Counted from the first letter of the stretch, positions 24,122 to 33,324 are shown. The stretch: DNA of 43,452 nucleotides from Clostridiales bacterium (GCA_003452915.1 DMMZ01000027.1:102451-145902); one strand, 5' to 3'. Notes: generated from the letters alone by a model not told the origin. Translations and numbers: made by a program.

Positions 24122-24346
24122 GAACAATTTCTATGTAGAATGCGTTAAATTGACCGTATTGGCAGTCATTCTGACTGTTCTTTTTTAATGCTAACTTGCC
24201 TTGACTTGGTATTATACTGCGTGATGGATAGCGTCATTTATTAATACACAGGGAAAAGCATATATTAACAGTCGAAAAATTATATATCATTATACAAAAT
24301 GCAAATTTTGTATAATGTAGTGGGGATATAAACACTTACTCAGCAC
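24122..24346. other. Intergenic stretch with a GCAA-capped hairpin
   Basis: No gene is seen. A small CAGTCA/TGACTG hairpin followed by TTCTTTTTT near 24160-24187 resembles a weak second terminator. At 24288-24317, 13-bp perfect arms (CATTATACAAAAT) enclose GCAA, a stable GNRA-type loop. No promoter or reading frame explains the hairpin. Confidence 0.4.
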
Positions 24347-24386
24347 AAAATAAGAGCTTCCTTAAATCGGAAACTCTTATTTTTTA
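24347..24386. terminator. Terminator after the DUF6873-like gene
   Basis: AAAATAAGAGcTTCC and GGAAaCTCTTATTTT form a 15-bp stem with one mismatch. A and T runs on both sides allow termination in either direction; it lies just after the minus-strand stop at 24398. Confidence 0.75.
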
Positions 24387-24397
24387 ATTATCAAAAT

Positions 24398-25132
24398 CTA
24401 ATATTCACTAATCGGTAAAAGCCCACCGTAATCATAGAACAGTTCATTACTTAACGAAACAATCTCGATATTATGATTTTTGCAGAAATCTTTTATATTA
24501 TTATAATTTACATGAGCTTTAATATTTCCTGTAAATGCAAGTAAATCTTCCGAAATTTTTCCTGCACATCCACCGATAAAACCATTATTATAACCATTAA
24601 GTTTTATACATTCATTAGATACCAACAGACAATCATACTGCAGTTCCAACAGCTTTTTTTCGATGGATTTATCACTGGTTATAAAGCTATGGTCGTTTAA
24701 AACTATAATCGAACATTTTGCATAACCTTGCTTAAATTGTATTTCTGTGAAAGTATTAAGTTCATTGACGTTTTCGTAAAGTCCTGAATTAACAACACCG
24801 CAATAAAGATTTTTCCCGATAACGAAGCTATTGAATATGCAGTCAGCAGGATATTTGTTACCGAGATGATATTTGACTTCGGTTAACATAATGTTCACAT
24901 TTGCAGGGGAGTAACTGCAATTATTTTCAACAAGCCATTTTCCCGGTGCATAATTCAATGTCAGAATATCAGGATGATAAGCAAGCTCGGATATAATTCT
25001 TGGAGCTTTACCCAGCTTTATCGGTTCAATTCCAAGTAAAACCAGTTCTTGTAATATCTCATCAGATAAAATTGAGGAAACTAATATTTGCTTAACTTTT
25101 CCATGAGGTAAATTTGGTTTACAATATTTCAT
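24398..25132 (-). CDS. DUF6873-like (GME-fold) protein
   Basis: A 244-residue soluble protein. The segment FIGGCAGKISEDLLAFTGNI and the C-terminal YDYGGLLPI match the pattern I recall for DUF6873 proteins, thought to share the guanidine-modifying-enzyme fold. ILTLNYAPGKW and NDHSF are other likely conserved sites. The activity is unknown. An AAAGG site precedes the ATG, and a structured repeat lies about 50 bases upstream. The family name is from recall and should be treated as tentative. Confidence 0.75.
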   Translation of the reverse strand: MKYCKPNLPHGKVKQILVSSILSDEILQELVLLGIEPIKLGKAPRIISELAYHPDILTLNYAPGKWLVENNCSYSPANVNIMLTEVKYHLGNKYPADCIFNSFVIGKNLYCGVVNSGLYENVNELNTFTEIQFKQGYAKCSIIVLNDHSFITSDKSIEKKLLELQYDCLLVSNECIKLNGYNNGFIGGCAGKISEDLLAFTGNIKAHVNYNNIKDFCKNHNIEIVSLSNELFYDYGGLLPISEY

Positions 25133-25183
25133 AAAAAGCCTTTCCTTTTGTCTTCCCTAAAAATTAATAATGCTTCTCTTAAG

Positions 25184-25275
25184 AATCTGGAAATAGATAT
25201 TATTTTACTTAATATTATTTGCCAGATTAATAGAGACATTTTCTCGAATTTGCCACTGATTCTAATTCGAATTAG
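25184..25275 (-). repeat. Structured dispersed repeat, family 3, copy b
   Basis: It matches 9-105. AATCTGG (25184-25190) and CCAGATT (25222-25228) form a stem, then GAGAC-ATTT-TCTC and CGAATT/AATTCG pairs follow. On the minus strand it lies upstream of the DUF6873-like gene; on the plus strand it lies upstream of the small Cys-rich gene. The conserved block is continuous over about 55 bases; the loop between AATCTGG and CCAGATT is not conserved. Confidence 0.5.
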
Positions 25276-25375
25276 TATTAGACGACTTCCCTTTTGGTGG
25301 CACAATTTTACATCATTATATGTGAATAATATGTAAAAATGTGTTAATATTATATATGGAAATGGGGTTGATATA

Positions 25376-25573
25376 TTGTTTATTAACTGTACCGAAAAAT
25401 GCACTTATCAAGAGGACGGAGTTTGTATTAAAAATGACTGTGAGTCACAAAACGAATATATAAGCGGAAATGTATCCTGTCCGCATTTTAAACCAAAAGC
25501 CACAGAAGTTCCTATGTCTGAAGTTATAAGCCCAATAGTTTCAGAAAATCGTAAACACTCCTTAAAGGTATAA
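25376..25573 (+). CDS. Small Cys-rich protein
   Basis: A 65-residue protein starting at TTG after a GGGG stretch about nine bases upstream. Six Cys appear in the first 36 residues in the order INCTEKC...GVC...NDC...VSC, a possible metal or Fe-S site. Similar short Cys-rich proteins (INCxxxCxYQxDGxC) are common in Clostridia and are sometimes mislabelled as dehydratases. Function unknown. Its last 50 bases overlap the 3' end of radA on the other strand; this part encodes a low-information tail. Confidence 0.6.
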   Translation: MFINCTEKCTYQEDGVCIKNDCESQNEYISGNVSCPHFKPKATEVPMSEVISPIVSENRKHSLKV

Positions 25574-26897
25574 GCGTAACTCCTGAATGTTTTATTTTTA
25601 ACTTTCCGATGACTCTAAACGGAACTGCAATCTGTACAAAACCTAATCTTGCTGCCTCGTTAATACGTTGTTCTACTCCATATACACTACGCAGCTCGCC
25701 CGAAAGACCTACCTCACCTACAACAATGAGCTGTTCAGGGACAGGAACATCCTTAAGCGAGGATATAAGAGCAAGAGCAGCTGCTGCATCGCAGGAAGTA
25801 TCCTCAATCCGTAAACCACCTGCGACATTTATATAAATATCCTGTGTAGAAAAACGCATACCAAGCCTTTTTTCGAGAACAGCCAATAATAAAGAAGTGC
25901 GGTTGTAATCAAAACCCGATGACATTCTACGGGGTGACGGAAATGCAGTTGGCGTTGATAACGCTTGAATCTCCGCTATTATAGGGCGAGTGCCCTCAAG
26001 TATACAAACAGCACAGCTTCCAGAAACACCCTTCGGTCTCTGTTCCATCAGAAGTTCCGAGGGGTTACATATTTCCTTTAACCCTTCATCATTCATTTCA
26101 AAAACGCCGATTTCGTTTGTTGAGCCATATCTGTTTTTAACCGCCCGTATAATTCGGTGTGCCTGCTGTTTGTCTCCTTCAAAATAAAGTATGGCATCGA
26201 CCATATGTTCCAAAACCTTAGGTCCTGCGATAGCACCGTCCTTGTTTACATGTCCGACCAAAATAACAGAAATTCCGCTTTCTTTCGCCATATTGATTAA
26301 ATGCATTGCACTCTGCTTGACCTGAGTTACACTTCCCGGTGAAGAAGGATATTCGTCATCAAACATTGTCTGTATGGAATCTATAATAACTAAATTCGGT
26401 TTTACGGTATTTATCTCAGGAATGATTTTATTTATGTTTGTTTCGCTGAGTATTAGCAGCCTTTTGCTGTTTACTCCTACCCTGCCCGCACGTAGTTTTA
26501 TTTGTGAAAGTGATTCCTCACCCGTTACATAAAGAATGTTGACAGACTCATCCAGTGATTGGCAGATCTGTAAAAGCAGAGTTGATTTACCTATACCCGG
26601 CTCGCCTGAAATTAATACAACAGAGCCTTCCACAAGTCCACCACCAAGCACTCTGTCAAACTCTCCGATGCCTGTTGACTGACGTAAATTATTGGAAAAA
26701 ATAATTTCATTTATATGAAGCGCTCTGCTTTTTTCAATTACCGGATAGCTTTTATCCTGCTTTTGTTTTAATCCCTTTTTCGGTTGTATCGCTTCCACTT
26801 GTTCTTCAAGAGTATTCCATTCACCACAATCAGGACATTTACCGAACCATTTTGAAGTTGTGTTTCCGCAGTTAGTACAAACAAAATTTGTTTTCAT
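25524..26897 (-). CDS. radA: DNA repair protein RadA/Sms
   Basis: A 457-residue RadA, a hexameric RecA-like helicase promoting branch migration in recombination. It has an N-terminal zinc finger CTNCGN...CPDCGEW, Walker A GEPGIGKST near residue 95, the RadA-specific KNRYG (KNRFG in most), and a C-terminal Lon-protease-like domain with GEVGLSGELR. A GGAG site lies upstream of the ATG. The usual Firmicutes neighbours (clpC, disA) are absent; cwlD and membrane genes flank it instead. Confidence 0.95.
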   Translation of the reverse strand: MKTNFVCTNCGNTTSKWFGKCPDCGEWNTLEEQVEAIQPKKGLKQKQDKSYPVIEKSRALHINEIIFSNNLRQSTGIGEFDRVLGGGLVEGSVVLISGEPGIGKSTLLLQICQSLDESVNILYVTGEESLSQIKLRAGRVGVNSKRLLILSETNINKIIPEINTVKPNLVIIDSIQTMFDDEYPSSPGSVTQVKQSAMHLINMAKESGISVILVGHVNKDGAIAGPKVLEHMVDAILYFEGDKQQAHRIIRAVKNRYGSTNEIGVFEMNDEGLKEICNPSELLMEQRPKGVSGSCAVCILEGTRPIIAEIQALSTPTAFPSPRRMSSGFDYNRTSLLLAVLEKRLGMRFSTQDIYINVAGGLRIEDTSCDAAAALALISSLKDVPVPEQLIVVGEVGLSGELRSVYGVEQRINEAARLGFVQIAVPFRVIGKLKIKHSGVTLIPLRSVYDFLKLLGL

Positions 26898-26958
26898 TTT
26901 GTTTCTCCATGTTTTAAATAGAAATATCTAAAATTTTATATAAGTAAAATTATTAACG

Positions 26959-27017
26959 GAGAATACTGTTAAGTATTCTCTCTCATAACTCTTCGATACG
27001 TATATCGAAGAGTTATG
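26959..27017 (-). terminator. Tandem hairpins after cwlD
   Basis: Two perfect hairpins lie in the gap before radA. At 26984-27017, 15-bp arms (CATAACTCTTCGATA) enclose four bases and include the cwlD stop codon. At 26959-26980, GAGAATACT/AGTATTCTC enclose four bases. No strong T-run follows, so they may be terminators of modest strength or mRNA 3'-end protectors. Confidence 0.55.
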
Positions 27018-27828
27018 TTTGTTCTTCGCTGCCTAAAAAGCCTGTTATTCCGCAATAAATAGTAAAAGCTAATTTTTCCTGATAAGCATTGTTCGAAAGC
27101 CTTGCCGCTTCGGATGCGTTGGAAAGAAAACCACATTCAACTAATACAGCAGGAGTCTGTGCGCGTTCTAAAATAAAAATCGTACCATTTTCGGGCTTTA
27201 TTTTTCTGTAATTATTAGTCAGAAGCAATTTAGTTGTATCCTGTATGGATTGAGCAAGATTTTTGCTGGCTTGATTGTTTTCCGAATAAAATGTCTGCAA
27301 ACCACTGTATTTTTCGATAGGAAACTTATTCATATGTATTCCGACATAAATGCAATTCTCATAACTTTGTATAATCTCTAGTCGGTTACGTAAATCATAT
27401 AATTTTTTTTGTTTCTCTTGACCTTCTTTATATAAAAGAGTATCAGTTGTTCTAGTCATAACCACGTTATAACCAGAGGTCGACAGTAATTCGTATAATT
27501 TATTGGCAATAGCAAGGTTGAGATCCTTCTCGTCCAGACCATTGGCAACAGCACCAGGGTCTTCACCGCCGTGACCTGGATCGAGTATTATTGTAAGCGG
27601 TTCGTAATTATTGCCTGTAACTGCTGTAATTTTATCTTCTACGTATTTTGCTTTCAAAAATGTTTCATATCCCACAGATGTAAAAAGTGCTGCTATACAA
27701 TAAAAAAGCAGAATAAATACAATAATAGAGCTGAGTATAAACAGACTCCTGCGTGCTTCTTTAAAAATATTTCTGCTTTTTACATCCTTTTGAAAGTGTG
27801 TGTTTTGAATCGTAGCCTTTTTCTTCAT
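27013..27828 (-). CDS. cwlD: N-acetylmuramoyl-L-alanine amidase, CwlD-like
   Basis: A 271-residue amidase_3-family enzyme with an N-terminal membrane anchor (about residues 27-52). Zinc-ligand motifs are visible: DPGHGGEDPGA, the second His in VGIHMN, and the catalytic Glu in VLVECGFLSN. CwlD removes peptide stems from spore-cortex muramic acid, leading to muramic-delta-lactam needed in germination. Size and single-anchor layout fit CwlD, but other sporulation amidases look similar. Its stop codon is inside a hairpin. Confidence 0.85.
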   Translation of the reverse strand: MKKKATIQNTHFQKDVKSRNIFKEARRSLFILSSIIVFILLFYCIAALFTSVGYETFLKAKYVEDKITAVTGNNYEPLTIILDPGHGGEDPGAVANGLDEKDLNLAIANKLYELLSTSGYNVVMTRTTDTLLYKEGQEKQKKLYDLRNRLEIIQSYENCIYVGIHMNKFPIEKYSGLQTFYSENNQASKNLAQSIQDTTKLLLTNNYRKIKPENGTIFILERAQTPAVLVECGFLSNASEAARLSNNAYQEKLAFTIYCGITGFLGSEEQT

Positions 27829-27886
27829 ATATCCTATACACCTCTAAATAATAGATTTATTTATAGGAATATATGAAATCAGATTA

Positions 27887-28447
27887 TTATTTATTCTTTG
27901 GAGGTTTTATCGGAATACCGAGAATTTTTCTTATCGGAAGTTCTTTAAGTCCAAGATAATAACCAAGTGTGCAAGCTATTATACCTGGCAGCAGAGTTAA
28001 TACAGGTATAAGCGGTTTATAAATTTCATTGGATATCAAAAACCAAAAACCGCTGTAAGTCCCGTGTATAATCATTAAAATAATCGTTATAATCGCATTT
28101 GCGTCGCCAAGTCCGAAGATGAAAAAAAATTCAAAAAGCAACACTATTAAAATTGTCGGTGCATAAGAAAGCAAAGCAATTTTTAAGCCCTCAAGCTTGT
28201 TTGTTTTTTGCCCTTCCTTTGTTCTTTTTACAGAATCATCAAGTCCATGAATATACATTGTGTCGTATAATAAAAATACAAAAAAACCTACCGAAAACAT
28301 TATTCCTATTTTCATAACTGTGGGATTGTACGTCATTGATGTTGCCAAGCTCACAATTAAACCAAATACACTCATCGTAATCTGTGTTACTACGAATTTA
28401 TAAATATATTTCGAGTAGGTTATATATGGCATAAAAATATTTCTCAA
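27887..28447 (-). CDS. Multi-pass membrane protein, function unknown
   Basis: A 186-residue protein with about five hydrophobic helices, a basic cytoplasmic loop near residue 75-90 (KRTKEGQKTNKLEG) and a Lys/Pro-rich end. No family is recognised. The start is taken as TTG at 28447 because GGGG lies seven bases before it; an ATG five codons later has no ribosome site. It lies 58 bases before cwlD on the same strand and may share its transcript. Confidence 0.7.
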   Translation of the reverse strand: MRNIFMPYITYSKYIYKFVVTQITMSVFGLIVSLATSMTYNPTVMKIGIMFSVGFFVFLLYDTMYIHGLDDSVKRTKEGQKTNKLEGLKIALLSYAPTILIVLLFEFFFIFGLGDANAIITIILMIIHGTYSGFWFLISNEIYKPLIPVLTLLPGIIACTLGYYLGLKELPIRKILGIPIKPPKNK

Positions 28448-28545
28448 AATAAAACCCCTTTTTATATCTTTTATATTATTTTACATATATAGTTATAAAA
28501 TTCAATAGGAAAAAGTTAATATTCCCCTTAAAATTCAACTTTAAT

Positions 28546-28579
28546 AGAAAAATCGGTAGCTTTTACTTAAAAGCTACCG
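28546..28579 (-). terminator. Terminator after the cohesin-like gene
   Basis: CGGTAGCTTTT and AAAAGCTACCG form a perfect 11-bp stem with a four-base loop, followed on the minus strand by ATTTTTC. It lies 22 bases after the stop at 28602. Confidence 0.85.
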
Positions 28580-28601
28580 GTAATATTTATAAATAAAGCG
28601 T

Positions 28602-29390
28602 TTATTGCTTTTTTCTGCGACTGTAAAGATAAATTCCGAATAAAATAATTATTACTACAACTAAAACACCAAAAATAATTTTCCATGTGTTTTCGTTATC
28701 TTTATCATCAGAGGTGTCATTATTATCATTGAAATCGGGTTCGGAGGATTCATCAGATGACACAGTGACGGAAGCATCAGTATTAGAAATTACATCTTCA
28801 CTGCTCGTGTCATCGGTAATTTCTTCACTGTTATTGATTGTATCACCCTGAGAAACAACAGGTTCACCTTCAAGGTTAATGATAACAGAAGCACTACTGC
28901 AGTCAATATCTTGCATATTATCATTTGCAGCAGAAGCATTTTTCAAAGCAAATTCTTTTCCGTCAGCTTCTTCAGAAAGTACTTTAAAAGTTATTGTTGT
29001 AAACAAAACATTGTCTTCTGTTATTCCCAACCCAAATTCTGCTCCGCCATACAAATAACCGCACTTAAAATAATTCTCATCATCCTTATCCCATTCAGCC
29101 GAAAAATCTTCAAAAAAATTCCCCCAGCTTTCCGGTTTATTATGCTCCCAGTCAACCAACTCATAACTGCTAGTATCATAATAAATATCACATGTATAAA
29201 TAACAATTCCAACATCATCATGTATATTATTTACTGCAACAACAATATCGAAAGTATCGCCAACCTTTAATGACTCATAGTCGGCATTAATTGAAAAGGT
29301 AGCACTTGAAGCACTTGCAGAAATAACAAATGCAGAAAATAGGAACATTACACATATTATAAAGGCAAAAATAATTTTAACTTTTTTCAT
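28602..29390 (-). CDS. Anchored cohesin-like surface protein
   Basis: A 262-residue protein with a signal peptide (to about residue 29). A domain of about 140 residues resembles a cohesin fold (SLKVGDTFDIVVAVNN, YDTSSYEL). A Ser/Thr/Asp/Glu-rich linker leads to a C-terminal membrane helix ending SRRKKQ. The start at 29390 is chosen because GAGAGG lies nine bases before it; the ATG two codons earlier is only three bases from that site. It follows the large phosphoesterase gene by about 60 bases, in one unit. Cohesins bind dockerins, but no dockerin protein is seen here. The domain call is from pattern recall. Confidence 0.75.
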   Translation of the reverse strand: MKKVKIIFAFIICVMFLFSAFVISASASSATFSINADYESLKVGDTFDIVVAVNNIHDDVGIVIYTCDIYYDTSSYELVDWEHNKPESWGNFFEDFSAEWDKDDENYFKCGYLYGGAEFGLGITEDNVLFTTITFKVLSEEADGKEFALKNASAANDNMQDIDCSSASVIINLEGEPVVSQGDTINNSEEITDDTSSEDVISNTDASVTVSSDESSEPDFNDNNDTSDDKDNENTWKIIFGVLVVVIIILFGIYLYSRRKKQ

Positions 29391-29449
29391 ATTCATAAAC
29401 CTCTCGGAAATCTATTATATTTGTATTATAAGTCCATATGAAAAATATG

Positions 29450-32400
29450 TCAAGATGCCCTTGATCTTTTTTTATGATGTATAGCCGATACTATGGTGGC
29501 AACAATTCCTGCTAATGCAGTAAGTGCAATTACCCATATTATAATTATCTTTTTATAATCGGCTCCAGGTAAGATTTCTACTTCGTCATTATAATATTTT
29601 GTTTTATCGGCGTTATCAGCACCAGTTTCTTTTTTAGTAAAATGTGCGTAAGCGGTAAGACCGTTTTCCTCTAATTTGGCTGGAAATTCAATTTTTTCTC
29701 CGCCTTCTTTCTCAGAAAACCATCCGTCAAAGATATAACCGTTTTTTATCGGGTTGGAAATAACCTCGGCTTGCATACCTCGTGCTATATCCATTGAATA
29801 TTCAGTCTCTTCATCGGTTACGAAAATCACCTCTTCACCAAGTAACTTACCGATAAAAAAGTAATCAAACGTAACAGTACTGTCTGATGTTGCAGCAACA
29901 AAGTAGACGTTCTTTACTGTTACTTCACCTGTCACATATTCCTCAAGCGGAAAATAGCCCTGCCACGTTCCCTGAATATCACTTGGAACATAGTAATCTT
30001 CGTATCCGAAATTCTGATATAAATCCTGAGAAAAGTTAATCGACTTCCCATTACTAAAAGTAATATATAAGTTCCACTTTGAGTTTTTATCGGCAGTTAC
30101 ACCAAAATAAAGGCGATTGAATTCTGTAACATCAACAGTTTTATTAATATTCAGCGATGTCGTAATCCATGTTTCTGAACCAATATTCGAAAAACCAAGT
30201 GTATATTTTCCGTTTTCGTTATATTTGGCAAGATAATCGGTTGAACCTGATACTCGGGCTGCTTTATCTGTCATAGAAGGAAGAAACTCAACACCGATTT
30301 CCACAAGCTCCTCTGAGGGTTTCTGATTGCTGTCCTCATGTCTGAGCGAAGCTAATACTCCCCTCATACCTGTTATCTCAAAACGCTCGAAAGTCTTGTT
30401 ATAATCTGTTGTATCAGCAAAAACAGTATATGTGACTGTTTTGTCCTTTATAGTAAGAATCTCTGTTGTGTATTCAATATCACCTTCATTAATGACCGCA
30501 TAAACGCCATCGGACTCTGAGAGATCAATTTTATCGACACCGAAAACCCCTTCCTCGTTAATGTTTACACCAACAGAAAAATCGGTGGTTCTTATTGATC
30601 GAATTGCAGGAATAAGGTCTAGATCGTAAACAAAGGTATCTATATACGACGGATAATAGTTATATTTATCTGCAGACGGCGAATAGGTTGTTGTTATGAC
30701 CTGTCCTGCTTCGTTAAAGGTCATAAGCCGAACGAATCCCTCTCCATCGCAGTTATAGTCGTTTAAAACATGAGCAATCTCGTTATCAAGCTCTGCAAAT
30801 TGATAATCCGCAAGTATTTCCAAAACGTATCTGTCACTATCGCCGACCTGATGCAGCTGATTTGCTGCACCTTCATTGTGACCGCAAAGAATCATTTTTA
30901 CATTGTCATTCGGAACAACTATTTTATCCCAAATAACATTAGCACGATCTCCCGAATAATGTCCCGACGAAAAAATATATTCATGTGTGCAGATAACTGC
31001 ATTTTTCTCGGGATATGTTTCCAATATTGCATTTGCCCAAGCTATTGTATCACTGTTTGCTTCGTCGTAGCATCCCAAATATAAGAAAAGAAAATCATAA
31101 TTTCCTATAGTTATTAAATCGTAATGATGAGTATTGTTTTTATAATTACCGCCGTACCATTCAAAATCTTCATAGCGTTCACTGCCGAAATAATTCTGGA
31201 AATAAGTGTAATCTGCTTTTGTATGTTTTATATCGTGGTTACCGCTTACAACACCGTTAGGGACCATTGCTTCGTCAAGGATTTTTTGTGCGACGGACGC
31301 AACTTTAAATTCTTTGTGTGCGGTTTCGTCCCCAGCTTCCGATTGGTCAATAAAGTCACCTGTATTAACTACATAAGATATATTACCAGCAATATATTCA
31401 TTTTTGGCATATTTCATAATATCAGTATATAAATAATTAAGATCGTCAAAACGAGTATAATATTGAGTATCGGAAAGCCATAAAAGAGTATCGCTGCCGT
31501 TTGAAAGAACATAAGGACATGCTTTTACACGCATTTTTCCTTCCTTAGAATAAGTCGTAATGTCAGCTTTAACTGATATGCTGACACCGCTATCGGTTCT
31601 TCCAAGAGTATCCCAGCTCTGTGTTTTATAATTCCATATTTGCAGTAAAATATCTTCTCCACTGCCTGTCTCACCGGAATAAGAAACAACCGCATCACCT
31701 GTATTGGTTCCAACATCAATAACAAAAGACTGATAAGGCAGTGTATTTCCAACAGATACAGTGGTGATGTTTGATTTATTGGAGAACGACGTTAAAACCT
31801 CATCCGATGAGCGTAAATACTTCATTGAATAAGGGCCTAGCCTGTTTGTGTACATATTTATTCTGCCGATTAAATCAACAGAAAATATCTTTGCACTTGC
31901 ATTATTCGGAATCGAAAGCACAGCAGAGCCATCTCTATTAAACAACTCATAATCGGGTATTGTTTGTTTAATAGTAAACTCAAACATCCTCTCTGAAGTG
32001 TTACCAAGAGAATCTGTTGCAACTAAATATAAATTATGCGACCCTTGTGAATATGATTTTAATGAAACACTGTTCCCGTTTATCGCAACATTGTCAATTT
32101 TGGCGGTAAGGGTAATCGGCATTTCATCAGTAGCTCCAAATTTTATTGTGTTACTGTTGGCAATTGTGTCCCCGTTTTTAAATGAAAGATTAATTTCAGG
32201 TGCGGTGTTGTCAACTTTAATTTTATGACTTTCAATTACATTATTACCGTTTAAAACATTGATAGTATATATACTATCCTCAAAAACTGTTGTATCTACT
32301 TCGAAATATTTAATTTCCTCAGTAGGTTTTTCGATAAGATAACCTACATAAATAGGTGTGTTTGGTGTTGAACCTCCCAGTTTAGTCTCATTATTCCAGC

Positions 32401-32950
32401 CATCACCGACAGATTGTGAAGTTTGATAGGCAGTACGGACAGTAGTTGCTTTAATAGAATTTTCTATTGGCATATACTTAATCATTTCTTTGGGAACAAC
32501 CTGAACTAACCCACCAAAAGTGACCGACACAGAATCTACAACAATATCATCAAGGTTATATTCGCCATATCTATAAATATAGTTATATGTTGAATTACCT
32601 TGAGAAAGTAAAATTCTTATCTCGTTTTCACCATCAACCAGCAGATCATTATTAAAATCAAAGTTGTTTTCGCCTTCGCTTAAAAAGCCAAGAGATGTTC
32701 CGTTAAGAGAAGCTATACACATTTTGCTTTCGCAGCCTGTTATGTTTATAACAACGGTATTAACAATATCTTCACTGTCTACCGGGTTTATTATCTTTTC
32801 TCCAATTTTCACACTGTCAGCTTTTTGGTTTGCAATTTTATAAATACCTGCAACATTCTCAGGATTCTCTTCCGCTAAAATGAAAACCCCTCCGAGAGTC
32901 ATGATTAATACAGAAAATAATAAAATACGTGTTATTAAATTTTTACTCAT
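29450..32950 (-). CDS. Large anchored metallophosphoesterase
   Basis: A 1166-residue surface protein. It has a signal peptide or anchor (residues 5-25), an N-terminal beta-rich region with an Ig-like unit (TAPEINLSF...), and a calcineurin-like phosphoesterase core with WLSDTQYY near residue 490, NTGDFID, SGNHDIKH, CTHEY and CGHNEG near 687. A Listeria/Bacteroides-type repeat (FDGWFSEKEGG) and a C-terminal helix with basic tail HHKKRSRAS follow. DTQ in place of DxH, and GHNE in place of GHxH, recall CPPED1-like members. The substrate is unknown. The start at ATG 32950 (MSKNLI) is preferred over an upstream in-frame TTG at 33001 that lacks a ribosome site. It heads a two-gene unit with the cohesin-like protein. 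Confidence 0.85.
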   Translation of the reverse strand: MSKNLITRILLFSVLIMTLGGVFILAEENPENVAGIYKIANQKADSVKIGEKIINPVDSEDIVNTVVINITGCESKMCIASLNGTSLGFLSEGENNFDFNNDLLVDGENEIRILLSQGNSTYNYIYRYGEYNLDDIVVDSVSVTFGGLVQVVPKEMIKYMPIENSIKATTVRTAYQTSQSVGDGWNNETKLGGSTPNTPIYVGYLIEKPTEEIKYFEVDTTVFEDSIYTINVLNGNNVIESHKIKVDNTAPEINLSFKNGDTIANSNTIKFGATDEMPITLTAKIDNVAINGNSVSLKSYSQGSHNLYLVATDSLGNTSERMFEFTIKQTIPDYELFNRDGSAVLSIPNNASAKIFSVDLIGRINMYTNRLGPYSMKYLRSSDEVLTSFSNKSNITTVSVGNTLPYQSFVIDVGTNTGDAVVSYSGETGSGEDILLQIWNYKTQSWDTLGRTDSGVSISVKADITTYSKEGKMRVKACPYVLSNGSDTLLWLSDTQYYTRFDDLNYLYTDIMKYAKNEYIAGNISYVVNTGDFIDQSEAGDETAHKEFKVASVAQKILDEAMVPNGVVSGNHDIKHTKADYTYFQNYFGSERYEDFEWYGGNYKNNTHHYDLITIGNYDFLFLYLGCYDEANSDTIAWANAILETYPEKNAVICTHEYIFSSGHYSGDRANVIWDKIVVPNDNVKMILCGHNEGAANQLHQVGDSDRYVLEILADYQFAELDNEIAHVLNDYNCDGEGFVRLMTFNEAGQVITTTYSPSADKYNYYPSYIDTFVYDLDLIPAIRSIRTTDFSVGVNINEEGVFGVDKIDLSESDGVYAVINEGDIEYTTEILTIKDKTVTYTVFADTTDYNKTFERFEITGMRGVLASLRHEDSNQKPSEELVEIGVEFLPSMTDKAARVSGSTDYLAKYNENGKYTLGFSNIGSETWITTSLNINKTVDVTEFNRLYFGVTADKNSKWNLYITFSNGKSINFSQDLYQNFGYEDYYVPSDIQGTWQGYFPLEEYVTGEVTVKNVYFVAATSDSTVTFDYFFIGKLLGEEVIFVTDEETEYSMDIARGMQAEVISNPIKNGYIFDGWFSEKEGGEKIEFPAKLEENGLTAYAHFTKKETGADNADKTKYYNDEVEILPGADYKKIIIIWVIALTALAGIVATIVSAIHHKKRSRAS

Positions 32951-33108
32951 ATACCTGGTAAGTCCTCTCATCAATACATAACGGTTTTTTATCACCGTCA
33001 AATAAACGCAAGAAATATATAAAATAATTCATTATATTATATTGTTAAAAAATGTGTTTAATATTTATTCCAATATTAATTAACCTGATTATTAAGTTAA
33101 GCTGTGAT

Positions 33109-33137
33109 ATTATATAATAAAATGTATAAAATGTCAA
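33109..33137 (-). promoter_or_regulatory. Consensus promoter of the phosphoesterase/cohesin unit
   Basis: On the minus strand: TTGACA, a 17-base spacer, then TATAAT. The leader to the start codon would be about 150 bases, A/T-rich, without an obvious structure. Confidence 0.85.
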
Positions 33138-33189
33138 GCATTTAGCAAAATACGGCAAAATGTATGCCAATATTATACTAACACTGTAA

Positions 33190-33258
33190 AAATAAGAAGC
33201 ATTTTTCTAATGCCGACTAAATGATGTTCAATTTTCTAACTTTGCTGATGTCGGCTGT
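33190..33258 (-). repeat. Structured repeat, family 2, copy 2
   Basis: Read on the minus strand: GCCGAC, about 32 bases, GTCGGC, CATTAG, then AAAAATGCTTC followed by TTATTTTT, so the terminal hairpin is degenerate here. It lies upstream of the consensus promoter for the phosphoesterase gene and outside the parA promoter, so in this place it is not obviously a leader. Confidence 0.5.
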
Positions 33259-33295
33259 ATTTCCTTAATAGCCTTACCTTTTTGTTTTATCATGG

Positions 33296-33324
33296 TTGAC
33301 TTTTTAAACAGTTTTTGTTATACT
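33296..33324 (+). promoter_or_regulatory. Promoter of parA-parB
   Basis: TTGACT, a 17-base spacer, then TATACT, about 83 bases before the parA start. Confidence 0.75.

Noticed and set aside
28911..29270. A 119-residue plus-strand open frame opposite the cohesin-like gene
   Set aside because: It has no ribosome site, an odd Ile/Asn/Cys-rich composition and lies wholly antisense to a gene with clear domains; it is a shadow frame.
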